DNA of 64,000 bases from Larimichthys crocea (lineage: Eukaryota; Chordata; Actinopteri; Sciaenidae). The stretch is taken from the NCBI RefSeq assembly GCF_000972845.2, contig NC_040011.1, forward strand, positions 24,284,379-24,348,378. The letters run 5' to 3'. Under the pieces are notes generated by a model, which did no database searches, had not been told where the DNA came from, and saw nothing but the letters and a program-made list of their open reading frames with translations. This document shows positions 11,542 to 23,213 of the stretch, piece after piece. Position numbers and translations under genes: made by a program. Position 1 is the first letter of the stretch. Every line of letters begins with the position of its first letter.

Positions 11542-12185
11542 CCACGCACCACATCTTTGCCCAATTTTGGATTAATGGAGAGCCAGCAGTGGCGGGACTG
11601 CTGACATGGTGACAGCTTGAGCCACCACACTCACCAACAGCTCCTCAGAAACCTGTGGGTGACGTCATGGAAACTACATTCATGTTCATTTATCTATGGT
11701 GTCTCAAATCACTCTCAATATATATGGTTATATTACAGATGTCAGTGTTTGGAATACATCAGAACAAAAACAACTGGTATGTTGTTCAAACCTTTATTAA
11801 CAAATGTTGATTTTGATGACATCAGAATTGATTTTAAAAAATCGTTTCCATCATGAACTATGAAGCATTCAAAAATAGTTCTTTAAATAAGATATACATG
11901 CCCCTTTGCTGTATAGAGTTTTTTATGTATTATTTTTAATAAATCCACCTAATAATTTGAAAGTAAAAGAATAATAAGCAAATACAAACACATAATATGA
12001 TGCTAGGATCAGTGTACAATAAAACGTGGAACAGAAAGAGCATGTCTCTATGCTACAGTATAATTTCTATCATAAATCTTGTCATTCTCACTGAAGTTAG
12101 AAGGGAACTTGCAACATTTAATTGTTTATTTCTGTAAGAGGTCAGTACTATGAACCAACTCACAGATTTTCACAGACACACACGT

Positions 12186-14590
12186 TCACATTTGGCATTT
12201 AACTTGAGAATACACACTTTCTTCAGTCTCTCTCTTCTTCCTTCCTCTTGTAGCTTTTCTACCAGATAAATGCAGCGCAGCATAGTTCAGATCATCTCCA
12301 CCTTCAGTCTGTGGACCAAATAAAAGGCTCATTACTCAGGATGTTGTTATAGGGTTGTGAATTATATTGATAAAACAACAAATGTGATCTGGCATCATTA
12401 CTTACATTATCATTGACTGGTGGGATCGAGTTGTCGTGTCGTGATTGTGAAGAGACGCTTTCTATTCCTAACAATGAATGAAAACAGAAAAATACGTATA
12501 AAATATATAAATGATTAAAAAATGTATTTTTTTACGATGGAGCATGTGGGCCTCATTAAGAAAAAAAAAAGCATTTAAAGTACAAGAATAAAGTCTTAAA
12601 TATTGAATTAATTACGAGAATAAAGTCGGAATATTAACTTCAGTAAAGTTGGAAAGATATTGGAAGATTCAAACTTCAAGGATCAATAACTCTCAAGGGA
12701 AATGTTGTTAAAACACAAAACACGCATATTTTTAACCGTAAGATAGACAAGAACATTAGTGTTTACATGCAGCCGGCTGTGAGGGAAGCGCACAGGGATC
12801 GTCTACAAAGTGCAACACCGAAAAGAGATATTACAAAAATATTCATTCAAAATATTCATTATAATACAGTGTAGTGTCACCAAACTCACTACACACTTCA
12901 TTGATCCCCTACAGATTACACTACAACACTTGGTTTGAAAGAAAGGCATTTCCCATACTAAATGTTGTAGTGTAATCTGTAGCAGTTTATAGTGAAGTTA
13001 TTGAATATTTTTGTAATATCTCTTTTCGGTGTTGCACTCTGTAGACGATTTTGTGTTTTAACAATGTTTCACTTGGGATTTATTGATTTTTATTTATTTT
13101 TTTTTATTATTGAAATTGTAAACTCTACAGGTGACAGTGGAACTACCGGGAATACAGACACTGATCTTGTGCTACAGATGTTTGCTGATACATTAATTAA
13201 CAAAAAAAAAAAAAAAACGCAAAACAAATCTATCTATTACCTTATCCCGGAACATGACATTAAAGTTTATCCTGTGTGATGTTACACTTCAAAGATGATT
13301 CATATATGAACTCTTTTAGTCAAACAAAATATTCACATTTTTTGAGTAAACAACACTTACCTCTAAATTGTTCACATCTTGCTCTTGGAGTTCGGTAACA
13401 GATGAAAACAATATTTCCAATCACAGAAATGATCAGGCAGACCATTCCTCCTATCACCATTGCCGTAAATTTACAACTCACTGTTCGCTCTAGACAACAA
13501 AGAAGAAAAAATGTATCAATTATGTTATCAACATCTTATGAATATCGCTTCCAGTACTGAACACAGTCATACCGATTTGCCGTTTTGATCCATTTCCAAA
13601 TAATATCTCCCCACATGTGGCCACAGCACAGTAGTAAGTCCCATCATCAGAGGAGCTGACGTTCTTAGAGAAGTGATAAATACAGCGTTTCTGACTCTTG
13701 TCACATTCATCATGTCTGTTTCCATCAGCGTAGATGATGTCTGGATGAGATTTATCTGATCTGGCTCTCAACCAGAACACACTGTCTTCTTCTGAACACG
13801 TCTTGCTCTCAGAGTCAGAGAGGACTGAACACTGTAGAGTCACTGAGTCTCCTGGATGGACTGGATCAGATACACAGAAGTTCCAGAAGAAAAGTTAGAT
13901 CCTGGGTAAAACATCAGCTTGATAAAAAAGTATTATAACTGACCACATTTCAATTACATAGTTTAAAAAATATTGAATATTAAATTTGAAATCCTCTCTG
14001 CTTAGTGACATCAAAACATTTAAGATGATTCCAAATTGTTCCAAAAACAGATCACATAATTACCTCTTAATGACAAATAGGTCGCATTCCAAGAATTATT
14101 GATCCAGTCCATGAATGCACAGTGATACATTCCCTCATCTTCTTGTTTTGTCTTTAAAATAGTCAGACTGCTAATATTCTCATTAACTTTTGCTTCAAAT
14201 CTTGAGGTAGGAAACTCTGGTCCATATTCATGATTTGTATTTGTAATAAGTGATACAATTAATTTCAGATTTTCCCCGGCACTCTGCTTGTACCAGTGAA
14301 TATTTTCATTGTTCCACTTTTTTGGCAAAACACACATGAAGGTTGCAGGTTCACCAAGTTGAACTGTGGTCACTGGAACCAGTGTATCTAAATGAAATGA
14401 AACATTCAATACATAAAAAGGTTAACAATAGTTAGTGTAGCAACAATGTAAAGAACATGCAGTGTTCACATGAACCACCACACATCTGGATTGCATGCAG
14501 ATACAAAAATATGAAAAAATATTTTGTCATTATTCGATAGAACTTACATCCCTGATGAAGAAGAAGCAGTGTAACCCAGAACACGATCAT
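12186..14590 (-). CDS. nitr: NITR N4, dual-ITIM inhibitory receptor
   Basis: Minus-strand exons: 14590-14548 (leader), 14387-14064 (V), 13860-13573 (I), 13489-13361 (TM), 12467-12406 and 12308-12186. They total 969 nt, 322 residues. The V domain has FMCV, WYKQ and DEGMYHC. The I domain has VFWLRARSDK and YYCAVATCGEILFGNGSK. TM near residues 227-250 (VIGGMVCLIISVIGNIVFIC), no charged residue inside. The tail has LNYAAL (Y291) and SVYSQV (Y315), both canonical ITIMs expected to recruit SHP phosphatases. Oddity: the usual I-exon start (GNSQRTSNY..) is missing and the frame is closed upstream by TAA. I chose the acceptor TCTGATCCAG at 13861-13862, which keeps frame but shortens the domain by about 20 residues. 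A palindromic element lies in the TM-tail intron. Minus-strand AATAAA at 11793-11798. If the alternative acceptor fails, the gene is non-functional. Confidence 0.75.
12707..13062. mobile_element. Palindromic MITE, 356 bp, TSD AATGTT
   Basis: Terminal inverted repeat GTTAAAACACAAAA, flanked by AATGTT at 12701-12706 and 13063-13068. The inverted repeat extends far inward: GCAACACCGAAAAGAGATAT on the left and its complement on the right, then CAGATTACACTACAACA against TGTTGTAGTGTAATCTG. The left arm has an extra ~76 bp near its end. It has no coding capacity and sits in an N4 intron. Confidence 0.75.
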
Positions 14591-14760
14591 CTTGACACTG
14601 TCTCTTGTTTGGAGACTTGTTGGTTATATTGTGAGTGAAGGCGGTGACATGATTCTGATAGGTCAGACCTGTAAATGAATCTGATTGGTTATCACAGAAT
14701 ATAACATTAAAATGCATTTCCTGTCACACTGCTTTTGTTGTGGCTACTGAAGCTTTTTAC
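14591..14760 (-). promoter_or_regulatory. NITR N4 proximal promoter
   Basis: CCAATCAG (14684-14688 on the minus strand) is about 98 bp before the ATG. TCTGACCTATCAGAATCATG and CACCGCCTTCACTCAC follow it, as in N1, N5 and N8. Confidence 0.55.
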
Positions 14761-14960
14761 CTCCCACTCTCGTCCATTGAATAAACTTTTTAAATTCAAG
14801 TTTTTCTGAATTTCAGACATTTGTTCTCAACACAGAATGCTTTTCATTTTTGTAAGGTCAAATCTAAATTATTTTTTACCCCTTTCGTTTGCCTATGTAA
14901 AGTACTTTGAATGGCCTTCAGGATTAAATGTTGATTAAATGTAGTCTTCTATATTGGTCT

Positions 14961-15640
14961 ACAGGGGGTCTAGAGGAGGGACTCTGGGGCAAGTGGCCTA
15001 GTAGCTGAAAACAATAAGGGCTGGACAGGGGCAGAACAGGCCTGGAGGCCAGAAGTCTTTTTGTCACCTCCTGACTTGGAGCAAGGATGTGTTAGCCAAG
15101 TAGGACCACACAAGAAGAGAGCTGGGACCCAGAACAGACAGTTCATGCTGCCAACAGGAGATCAGAGCCAGATGAGAAGATGTCTGGGACGAACAATATG
15201 ACCCAAATGCAGACAACAAAGACAGAACTGGTGCAGAACAATGATTTATTATTACAAAAGTGAGTGTACAAAAGCTTTTGGACATTCCAGAAAAAGTGGT
15301 CCAAAAAAGCAAACAAATCTGTAAAGACCAAGAAAACATGTCTAAAGCAGACTACAAAACAAAACAGAAAGAATGTCCTGAACACTTGAACGGAGAATGA
15401 AGACCTGAAGAACAAACTGAAACTGAAACCGTGAACACAGAAAGTAAATACACAAGAGAAGGCAAGATGACACATCTGAAACTGATCAGACTGGAAAAGA
15501 CGATCAAATCTGGAGGGAAACACGACGAAACAGGAAGTAAAGTTACAGACGCGAGGAGAGGGGAGAATTACAAAATAAAACAGGAAACACTGAACAAGAG
15601 ACCCAATGTCCATGACATTAACAGCACTCACATCTCTTCA
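14961..15640. repeat. Dispersed repeat, family unknown
   Basis: Purine-rich stretch containing AATATGACCCAAATGCAGAC, AAATAAAACAGGAAACAC and CATGACATTAACAGC. Related pieces occur in the opposite sense at 19850-19950 and 59765-59850 and in the W/U repeat at 60733-61259. Open frames on both strands look like chance. Probably a non-autonomous transposon or LTR relic. Confidence 0.4.
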
Positions 15641-16079
15641 CAGGTCTTTTGCTGCATGTGGCAGGAAGTGCTTCTGTTTGTTCTACATATTATTTTTTTT
15701 AAAAGCACTGTTGTGCCCAAGAATAGCCAACATGAACGCAATAGTTAGGTCTTTTTTAACCAGAGACAGGTGGTAACTGTCGTAACAGCAGAGGGAGATA
15801 TTAGTAAGAATTAAAACAAATTTCAAGAATTCGTAAAAATCTACACATGTACATTCTGTGATGACCAATCAGATTTAAGTTCTTTGTTTTTTTAAAACAT
15901 TTTGAAATGTACGACTAGTTAGAATGAAGCAGATGTATTTAAAAGAAGCTTCTGCCAAGCTCACGCCGTACATCAGATAAGCCACTTCATAAACAGATCT
16001 GGAGGGACATTAAAGAAAACATACTCTCATATTCACATTTACACCAAAGGGAAAATTAACATAACCTTAATGTCTTTCG
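15641..16079. other. Nothing recognised
   Basis: AT-rich spacer with no gene, repeat or RNA that I can support. Confidence 0.3.
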
Positions 16080-16480
16080 ACTGTGAATGGAAACTCACCC
16101 AGGAAAAAGAAAAACATACCAACTTTTATTGACAGTAACAATACTTAGCTTTAACTCATAATCTTTCCCTTGATCCAGCTACACTGCTGCTGCCACAGTG
16201 ACTCCTGGTCTTGTGTCTCTTGCATGCAAATGTACGCACTTATAGAGGTGGCTTTGGAGTTAGAATGCCAATCAAGAAGCATAATGTCCCTCAGCTTCTC
16301 TAGAAAAATGGTCAAATGGATTATTCTTAACTTTGCAAACAAATAAAGAAATTGCTATTGACATGGACATTGAAATCAGACTATTACTGTGAGCAGGGGA
16401 CCAAAAAGTTTGTAGGGGTGCACCGATACGATCAGTCAGTATTTTATGTTGGAGACACAACCTTTCATGAAACTCAATCA
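16080..16480. repeat. Segmental duplicate of 23500-23960
   Basis: Shared landmarks include AAGAAAAACATACCAACT, ATAATCTTTCCCTT.ATCCAG, CTTGTGTCTCTTGCATGCAA and the GGTGCACCAATAC-like end. Non-coding. It indicates duplicated spacer on both sides of N5. Confidence 0.6.
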
Positions 16481-16497
16481 ATGTGTGACTAAACAGT

Positions 16498-16850
16498 NNN
16501 NNNNNNNCCTAACCGTCTCCTCTAAGTAATGACTCCTATACTCTCCTCTATCTCATCTCCTATCCTACACTCTACGCGCCTCTCATCTACATATCCTATC
16601 TCTCCAATCACTCTCCTTCCTCCTCTCATCTCCTCTCGGGCCGCCTGGTGGTTCCTGGTTCGCCCCTGGCTGGGGCCTTTCTGTGTGGAATTTGCCATGT
16701 TCTTCCTGTCAGCTCATGGGTTTCTTCTGGGTCCTCCCCCACGTCCCACGACATGCACCTCAGGCATATTGGTGCTCTTCGGGGTCCCCCCACGGGGCAC
16801 CCGGTCGCCCGTGGCCACCACCTGAGTCGCCCACCGGCCTGTTCTAAAAA
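16498..16850. other. Assembly gap and adjoining low-quality sequence with a damaged SINE-like repeat
   Basis: Ten Ns (16498-16507) are followed by an odd CT-rich tract to about 16640, made of short variants of CTCTCCTATC. Then comes a copy of the 17945 repeat riddled with single-base insertions and losses (CCTGGTTCGCCCCTGGCTGG, TTTGCCATGTTC). This pattern suggests poor consensus next to the gap. Confidence 0.55.
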
Positions 16851-17944
16851 TAGCTGAATGCGCCACTTACCAGTGGCTGCACTAATTTATTTTGATGTGC
16901 TATTCTTGTTTAAACACACTTATATGTAAACTGGAATGACAATATATATAAAAAAAACTTGTTTAAAAAATGTTTAAAATAAAAATGTTAATTAATAAAT
17001 GAACTATGACCTAGTTATAGTTCAAAGGTCAGTATGATGCGCATGACATAGCGTGTGCCAGACGCTACGACGAAACAAGCGGGCGCAGCAAAAATGAGGA
17101 GATGACTGACCCATAACAAGATGGCAGAAAAAAAGAAAAAAACATAATTTTCACGACGAATGGGAGGTAGAGTTTTTTTTTACCACTGTGATAGGAGCAT
17201 TTGTTTGTCTTATTTGCGGGGCGACTGTGGCGACGGCAAAGCGGCACTCACTGATGCACACTGCAAGACTCACTCAGAGTTGCGCTGTCAAGTTACACAC
17301 CAAGTACAACATACTGGTAAACAGCGTGCAATGCCAGGCTTCCCACTAACGTGACAGAGAAACGGATACCAGATTTGGTGTCCAGTTCATGATTTGGTAA
17401 ATGTGTTTGTAAAATGTAACAATTGTTTATGTAAATGTTAACAAGGTAAAAAATTGCAGATGCAGATGTTAGTGTGGAGTTCAAAATATAATCAGATTTA
17501 TTTAAAAATCTGAAAGTTTTATTTTGTATTTTCATGATTTATTATTGTACAAATGTGGTGCAAAGTAATTCATGGTTTGTTAAAAAATGTTATTGGCTAG
17601 TGAAAAGGGGACATTGTGATTTCCTAGGACTGTTGTAGAAGTGATCTTAAAATGTTTTTGACATTTTTTTTTCAATTTGAAAAACACTTGCACTAAGACA
17701 AATATAGAAATAAAGTGTTGCATATTGATATTTATCTGTTTCCTACTTGTTAAATCATTGTTGATATCATTGTAAGAATCATTAACATGATCCGTGTCTT
17801 CGCAGAGATTAATAGCATTAATTAATTAATAATATGCACATACGAATATAGACATAGGACAAAAACAAAGAGCTTGAAAGGTAAACATAAACATAAAAAC
17901 CATGTACATATAAATATCATGTATACAAATATGTGTGTTAGGCA
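16851..17944. other. Nothing recognised
   Basis: AT-rich spacer, no supported gene. Short reading frames on both strands have no protein-like features. Confidence 0.3.
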
Positions 17945-18245
17945 GCAGGTGGTGTGGTGGTTCCTGGTTCGAACCCTGGCTGGGGCCTTTCTGTGTGGAA
18001 TTTGCATGTTCTTCCTGTGTCTGCATGGGTTTTCTCTGGGTACTCCTCCCACAGTCCAACGACATGCACTCAATAGGCTAATTGGTGGCTCTAAATTGTT
18101 CGTAGGTGTGAATGTGAGTGGGAATGGTTGTTTGTCTCTATGTGCCCTGGACTGGCAACTTGTGGGTGTACCCCACCTCTGTCCCAGTGTCAGCTGGGAT
18201 AGGCTCCAGTGAGGCCTATCCAGTGACCCTAGTGAGGAGAAGCGG
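17945..18245 (+). repeat. SINE-like dispersed repeat
   Basis: Contains GGTTCGAACCCTGGCTGGGG (B-box-like), TGGAATTTGCATGTTCTTCC, CCTCCCACAGTCCAACGACA, GTGAATGTGAGTGGGAATGG and GTCAGCTGGGATAGGCTCCA. This is a very common fish dispersed repeat. I do not assign a named family. Fragments lie at 7983-8125 and 16640-16850. Confidence 0.7.
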
Positions 18246-18317
18246 TTACATATACTGATGTACAGTATGTATATATAATATAATATAATAATATATTTAA
18301 ATACTTCAATTAAACTG

Positions 18318-19200
18318 TTCCATCTTCCTCACACCACTTTTTAAAGGCGTTCTGCATGTTGGCTGTGAGAATAAGTAAACCCAGAGGCACTTACTGACAT
18401 GTTCTGCGGTGGGCCTTTTCTCAGCCATTTGACCAACCATCAAAGTGGTTTGCTCACAGCAGACCTTCAACAGGATATGTAACTAGGTTAACTTTGCAAG
18501 GAGGAAAAGATACAAGATGTTTCAGCAGGCTATTTCAAGCTGAACTTGATTTTTGTGTTTCTTGCTGGTTAAGGTGTTCATTCAAAGAACAAAAAATGTC
18601 TACAAATGGTCATCAACCCTTTTTATTAATAATCAGACAAACTTCACAGTTCAGAGTCCTGCTCTTGCCAAAACAACCAGGGTGGGACTATGGATTGATG
18701 AGCTCCTCCCGCTCTGACATCAACATCCAATCAAGGGGACCAAACGACATAAAAGTGTGACAACCTATCATGATGTTTAACTAGGCCTACTCTTTTAAAT
18801 TTCTCAGTCATTAATAATAATGGTGAGAAATATACTGTCATGTTCAGGAAGCTGCACTTGACTGCTGTTTAGTCAAGTGCAGCTTCCTGAGGCTACAACA
18901 GAGAGTGAGAAAAGGTAGAAAGACCGCCTTGTCTTCATACTTCAGTTTGAAGCCTGACCACAATAATGTTGAAGTTTCCATGCATCGTTTGTTTGACAGT
19001 GGTGAGTGTGAGTGTGTGTTTATCTCTGTGTGTTTGTGTGTGAAGGCACAAAGCAGGACACAAATGAAAGTATTTACCGAATGACATTTTACAGTTGTTA
19101 CTTTTTCTGTCCCATCTTTCTATTTGTTTCAGAGAATCACTGATTTAACTGTATGTCAAACACTTGACTATTGTCAGAGCAACATGTTTTGGCTCATGGT
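18318..19200 (+). repeat. NITR 3'-flank block, copy P3
   Basis: Same landmarks as P1, P2, P4 and P5, with its CCAAT box at 18727-18731. Unlike the others it lies upstream of N5 and carries a unique perfect hairpin at 18845-18889. Confidence 0.7.
18845..18889. repeat. Perfect 19-bp inverted repeat with 7-nt loop
   Basis: CAGGAAGCTGCACTTGACT (18845-18863) is the exact reverse complement of 18871-18889, separated by GCTGTTT. Only the right arm exists in the paralogous blocks P2 and P4. Confidence 0.9.
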
Positions 19201-19439
19201 CAACTATATATATTTTTCGATGCCACAGTTTGTGGCACTGGACTGCATTAAATGGTCAGATGTTCATATTACTGTTTTGCAAGGGTGTCCACTGTAGAGA
19301 GCTTCCTTTTTTTTAACAAAAGCAAACACTGTATATTGTACACTGCTGAGTCTGAGATGCCGTGCTGTCTCTGGACGAGGTATTGGGTTCAAATCTTTAT
19401 TTGTGGTTTTCTCTCAGGTTCACATGGATTCCTTCCTTC

Positions 19440-19800
19440 ACATTAAAACATGGAGGTCATCTATCCACAATTTACTTCCATAGGTCGCAGATTTAGCAGA
19501 GCGTTTCAGACATCCCTCTTCCCAGTAACACATTCCAGCTCTTCCTAGGAGATCCAGAGGCATTCCCAGGACAGATTACATTACATTACATTACATTGCA
19601 TTTAGCAGACGCTTTTATCCAAAGCGACTTGGAGAGGAGAACATAAGCTGACAAAGGTGTAAAGGAGCACAGAGTAGTTGTTAGGTTTGTTAGTTTTAGA
19701 TGGTCTATATCATTCTTAAAGTAAGTTCTGGCTCTGCCCCGGGGTCTCCTGTTAGTCGGACGTGCACTGAACATCTCCAAAGAAAGGCGCCCATGAGGGA
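19440..19800. repeat. LINE-derived repeat fragment split by an L2 3' end (19575-19700, -)
   Basis: The repeat of 7560-7800 is interrupted after CCCAGGACAGA by TTACATTACATTACATTGCA and then GCAGACGCTTTTATCCAAAG. This is the minus-strand 3' end of the L2 family seen at 1400-2626. The host repeat resumes at AGATGGTCTATATC. Confidence 0.75.
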
Positions 19801-20239
19801 TCCTAATGTAATATAATAATCCTTTTCAGAGCAGCAACTCTACTCTGAGCTCTTCTGTCGTGGTTTCTTGTTTAGTATTTCCTGGTTTATTTTGTAATAC
19901 TCCCCTCTCCTTGTGTCTGTTACTTTACTTCTTTACTTAAGCCATTGTTCTGCATCAATTTTTCCTTTGTAGTCTGAATTTGGGCCTTGTGTTTCTGGTT
20001 AACCTGCTTGAACCCAGTTAACAGTTAGAGAATGCCTAATATAGAAGACTACATTTTACTAACATTAAATCCAGAAGTCAAAAAACACAGAGGCCATTTG
20101 AAGTATATTACAAAGGTGCAAATATTTAACATGGATGACAGATTTCAAGAATGAAAAGCACTCTGTGTTGAGAATAAATGTTGAAAAGTCCCATAAATTC
20201 AGAAAAACATGAATTTTTATGAATCAAATGATGACAGAT
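19801..20239. other. Repeat remnant and distal N5 flank
   Basis: 19850-20000 resembles the dispersed repeat at 14961-15640, inverted. From about 20040 the sequence is an inverted copy of the distal N4 upstream region (TAGAAGACTACATTT). Confidence 0.45.
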
Positions 20240-20420
20240 GACAGTGAGGGGTACTATGTTTCACTTACCACGACAAAAGCAGTGCGGCAGGAAGTACATT
20301 TTAATGATATATTCAGTGCTAACCAATCAGATTCATTTAAAGGTCTGACCTATCAGAATCATGTCACCGCCTTCACTCACAATATAACCAACAAGTCTCC
20401 AAACAAGAGACAGTGTCAAG
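20240..20420 (+). promoter_or_regulatory. NITR N5 proximal promoter
   Basis: CCAATCAG at 20323-20330 is 98 bp before the ATG, followed by TCTGACCTATCAGAATCATG and CACCGCCTTCACTCAC. It mirrors the N4 promoter. Confidence 0.55.
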
Positions 20421-22208
20421 ATGATCATCTTCTGGGTTACACTGCTTCTCCTTCATCAGGGATGTAAGTTCTATCAAATAATGACAAAATATTTTCTAAT
20501 TTTTTTGTATCTGCATGAAATCCAGATGTGTGGTGGTTCATGTGAACACTGCATGTTCTTTACATAGTTACTACACTAACTATTGTTAACCTTTTAATGT
20601 ATTGAATGTTTCATTTCATTTAGATACACTGGTTCCAGTGACCACAGTTCAACTTGGTGAACATGTGACCTTCACATGTGTTTTGCCAAAAAAGTGGAAC
20701 AATGAAAATATTCACTGGTACAAGCAGAGTGCTGGGGGAAATCTGAAATTAATTGTATCACTTATTACAAATACAAACCATGTGTATGGACCAGAGTTTC
20801 CTACCTCAAGATTTGAAGTAAAAGTTAATAAGAATATTAGCAGTCTGACCATTTTGTGGACAATTCAAGAAGATGAAGGAATGTATCACTGTGCATTCAT
20901 GGACTGGAATGTGAATGCTTGGAGTGCAACCTATTTGTCATTAAAAGGTAATTATGTGATCTGTTTTTTGTGCTTTGGAATTACTTCAGCCACTTAAAGC
21001 TACACTATTTAATGTTTCTTATCAATTTTAACTATATTGACTTAACTTGGTGTCACCAAAGATATTTTAGAGGATTTCCAAATTAATTCTAAAACTCAAA
21101 ATATCTCATTGAAGAGTTCTGTGTACATTAACTACATCAGAGCATTATGTCAAATCACTATATGTTATACTACATTTAAACTTCTTAAAACATGCAGGAA
21201 ACTCTCAGAGGACATCAAACTATGATGTTGTTCAGTGGTCGACAGTGTCTGATCCAGTCCGTCCAGGAGACTCAGTGACTCTGCAGTGTTCAGTCTTTTC
21301 TGACTCTGAGAACAAGACGTGTTCAGAAGATCACAGTGTGTTCTGGTTCAGAGCCGGATCAGATAAATCTCATCCAGACATCATCTACGCTGATGGAAAC
21401 AGACATGATCAATGTGACAAGAGTCAGAAACGCTGTGTTTATCACTTCTCTAAGAACGTCAGCTCCTCTGATGAAGGGACTTACTACTGTGCTGTAGCCA
21501 CATGTGGGGAGATATTATTTGGAAATGGATCAAAACTGGACTTTCAAGGTAACTCTTGAGTAATTCTTGGTCTACAGTCAGCCCAGTAAAACCCAATATA
21601 ATCAACTATAAATTATTTCAATTTTACATTTTAAATTATTTAACCAGGAGGTGACAGTAAACATCATTTACTTTTAACATTGTTTTCATTGTTTTTTCCT
21701 TTTTGTTCATGTTTCAGGAACTAGTATGTGCTCACAGACAGACCATGCAGTTATTTTTCTGCTCTGTGCTGTCTTGGCTATATGTCTGATTGTTATAGTC
21801 TTCCTCATTCATGCCATCATCAAGAAAAACAAGTGTGATTGTTACAATGGTAACTGAAGTCACTCATAGCTTCTAAACATTGATATCAAATTAAAACTTC
21901 TGCATCATCATTTATTATTGTCTGTACATTTTCTGTTTCATCATCCAGCTCCTGTTGCTGTGCAAAAACACAGTGGTGGTCAGAAAAGTCATCAGGTAAG
22001 GACAATAGATGTAGGATTAACCTTATTAGGTTGTGTGTGTTGTTTTTTGACTTTGTCGTCTATATTTTCTCAGAGTGACGAGGACCTGTGGGTTTATTCT
22101 GCTGTCGTCTTCACCGTGATGAAAACTGACAGAGGTGCAATAAAGGATGCAAAAGCAGCAGAAAGAGAGAGGATCTATACTGCTTTCAAGACGTTTGGGT
22201 TGGATTAG
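20421..22208 (+). CDS. nitr: NITR N5, complete V-I-TM receptor with non-consensus tyrosine tail
   Basis: Exons: 20421-20463, 20624-20947, 21198-21548, 21718-21849, 21949-21995 and 22074-22208. They total 1032 nt, 343 residues, all GT..AG. Leader MIIFWVTLLLLHQG. V domain 15-122: VTFTC, WYKQSAGG, DEGMYHC. I domain 123-239 has six cysteines (LQC, KTC, DQC, KRC, YYC, ATC), the VFWFRAG core and a J-like FGNGSKL. TM about 250-275 (VIFLLCAVLAICLIVIVFLI), then a basic KKNK stop-transfer. The tail has WVYSAV (Y307) and RIYTAF (Y334). Neither has a permitted -2 residue for a strict ITIM, so inhibitory signalling is uncertain. Its ectodomain belongs with N1, N4 and N8-N11, while its tail is shared only with N2 and N7. 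It is therefore a hybrid of two exon sets. Confidence 0.88.
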
Positions 22209-22438
22209 TGAGTTAACAGTCTCTTTATCATGATTTGGGCCTGTATGATCAAGTTTATGTTAGTCTGTTTAGAGCTAAAGAGTGTTGTACAGTAAGTGTT
22301 TATTTGGTAATGAGGTACATATTACACATCACTTCAATGTTTTATTTTTTGAAACATTTGAAATGCACAACTTCCATATACCTGCTTATTCTGTACGATT
22401 TTCAGAGGCTGCCGAGGTCACACCTTGCATCAAAAAAG

Positions 22439-23166
22439 CAGTGTTGGGTATAGTTACTTTGGAAAGTAGTTCATTAGGTTACAACGTTACCATCAATTAA
22501 AAGTAATCTGTTACGTTACAGCGTTACCTATGAATATAAGTAACGCGTTAGAGTACTCATGTGTTACCAAAAATTAAAAGCCATTTGCAGCGCCTCGCAC
22601 ATGCTGCAACTTAACTGACACAGACACACAGCCTCCTTTAAATGCACCCAGAAGTCCTGACAATGAATCAGTCATCCAACCAAATTAACTCTGCAGGATA
22701 ACAATAACAGGCAAGACACTCAGCAATATGCCACATAGCGTTTTATTAATTAATTATTTTTGGTCAGAACATAGGTAACTCCTGAATTTTTTTTTACGTG
22801 AATGCAGTAAACACAATCTGAGGTAAACAGGTAGCAGATTCAGATTCATTTAGAAATTGCAGTCAACGATCTGACAGAAATTTGAACAGCTGCATCTATG
22901 TCAAACAAAAATGATAACAGGCCGTATAACACAAACAATAAAATCGCTCACTGGCACACAGGCAAATGACAAACAGCCTAATAGCCGAACTATGAAAATA
23001 CTATTTAAGTGTCACAGGCCTACATTCACTTTACCATTGTCCACTTACATTTACTCTTCAAAGTGATTAAAACATAGCAGAAGATTTTCCAAACGTCCGC
23101 CGCAGAGTGTGAATTTTACTGTTGTGTTGTTCTTGTCCTTTTTGCTGGCGAATTGAAAATAATGTG

Positions 23167-23213
<47 letters not shown>

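Noticed and set aside
15064..15631. Hydrophobic frames on the minus strand suggesting membrane proteins
   Set aside because: They fall in a purine-rich dispersed repeat whose complement encodes Phe/Leu/Ser-rich strings by composition. No homologous frame in related copies.
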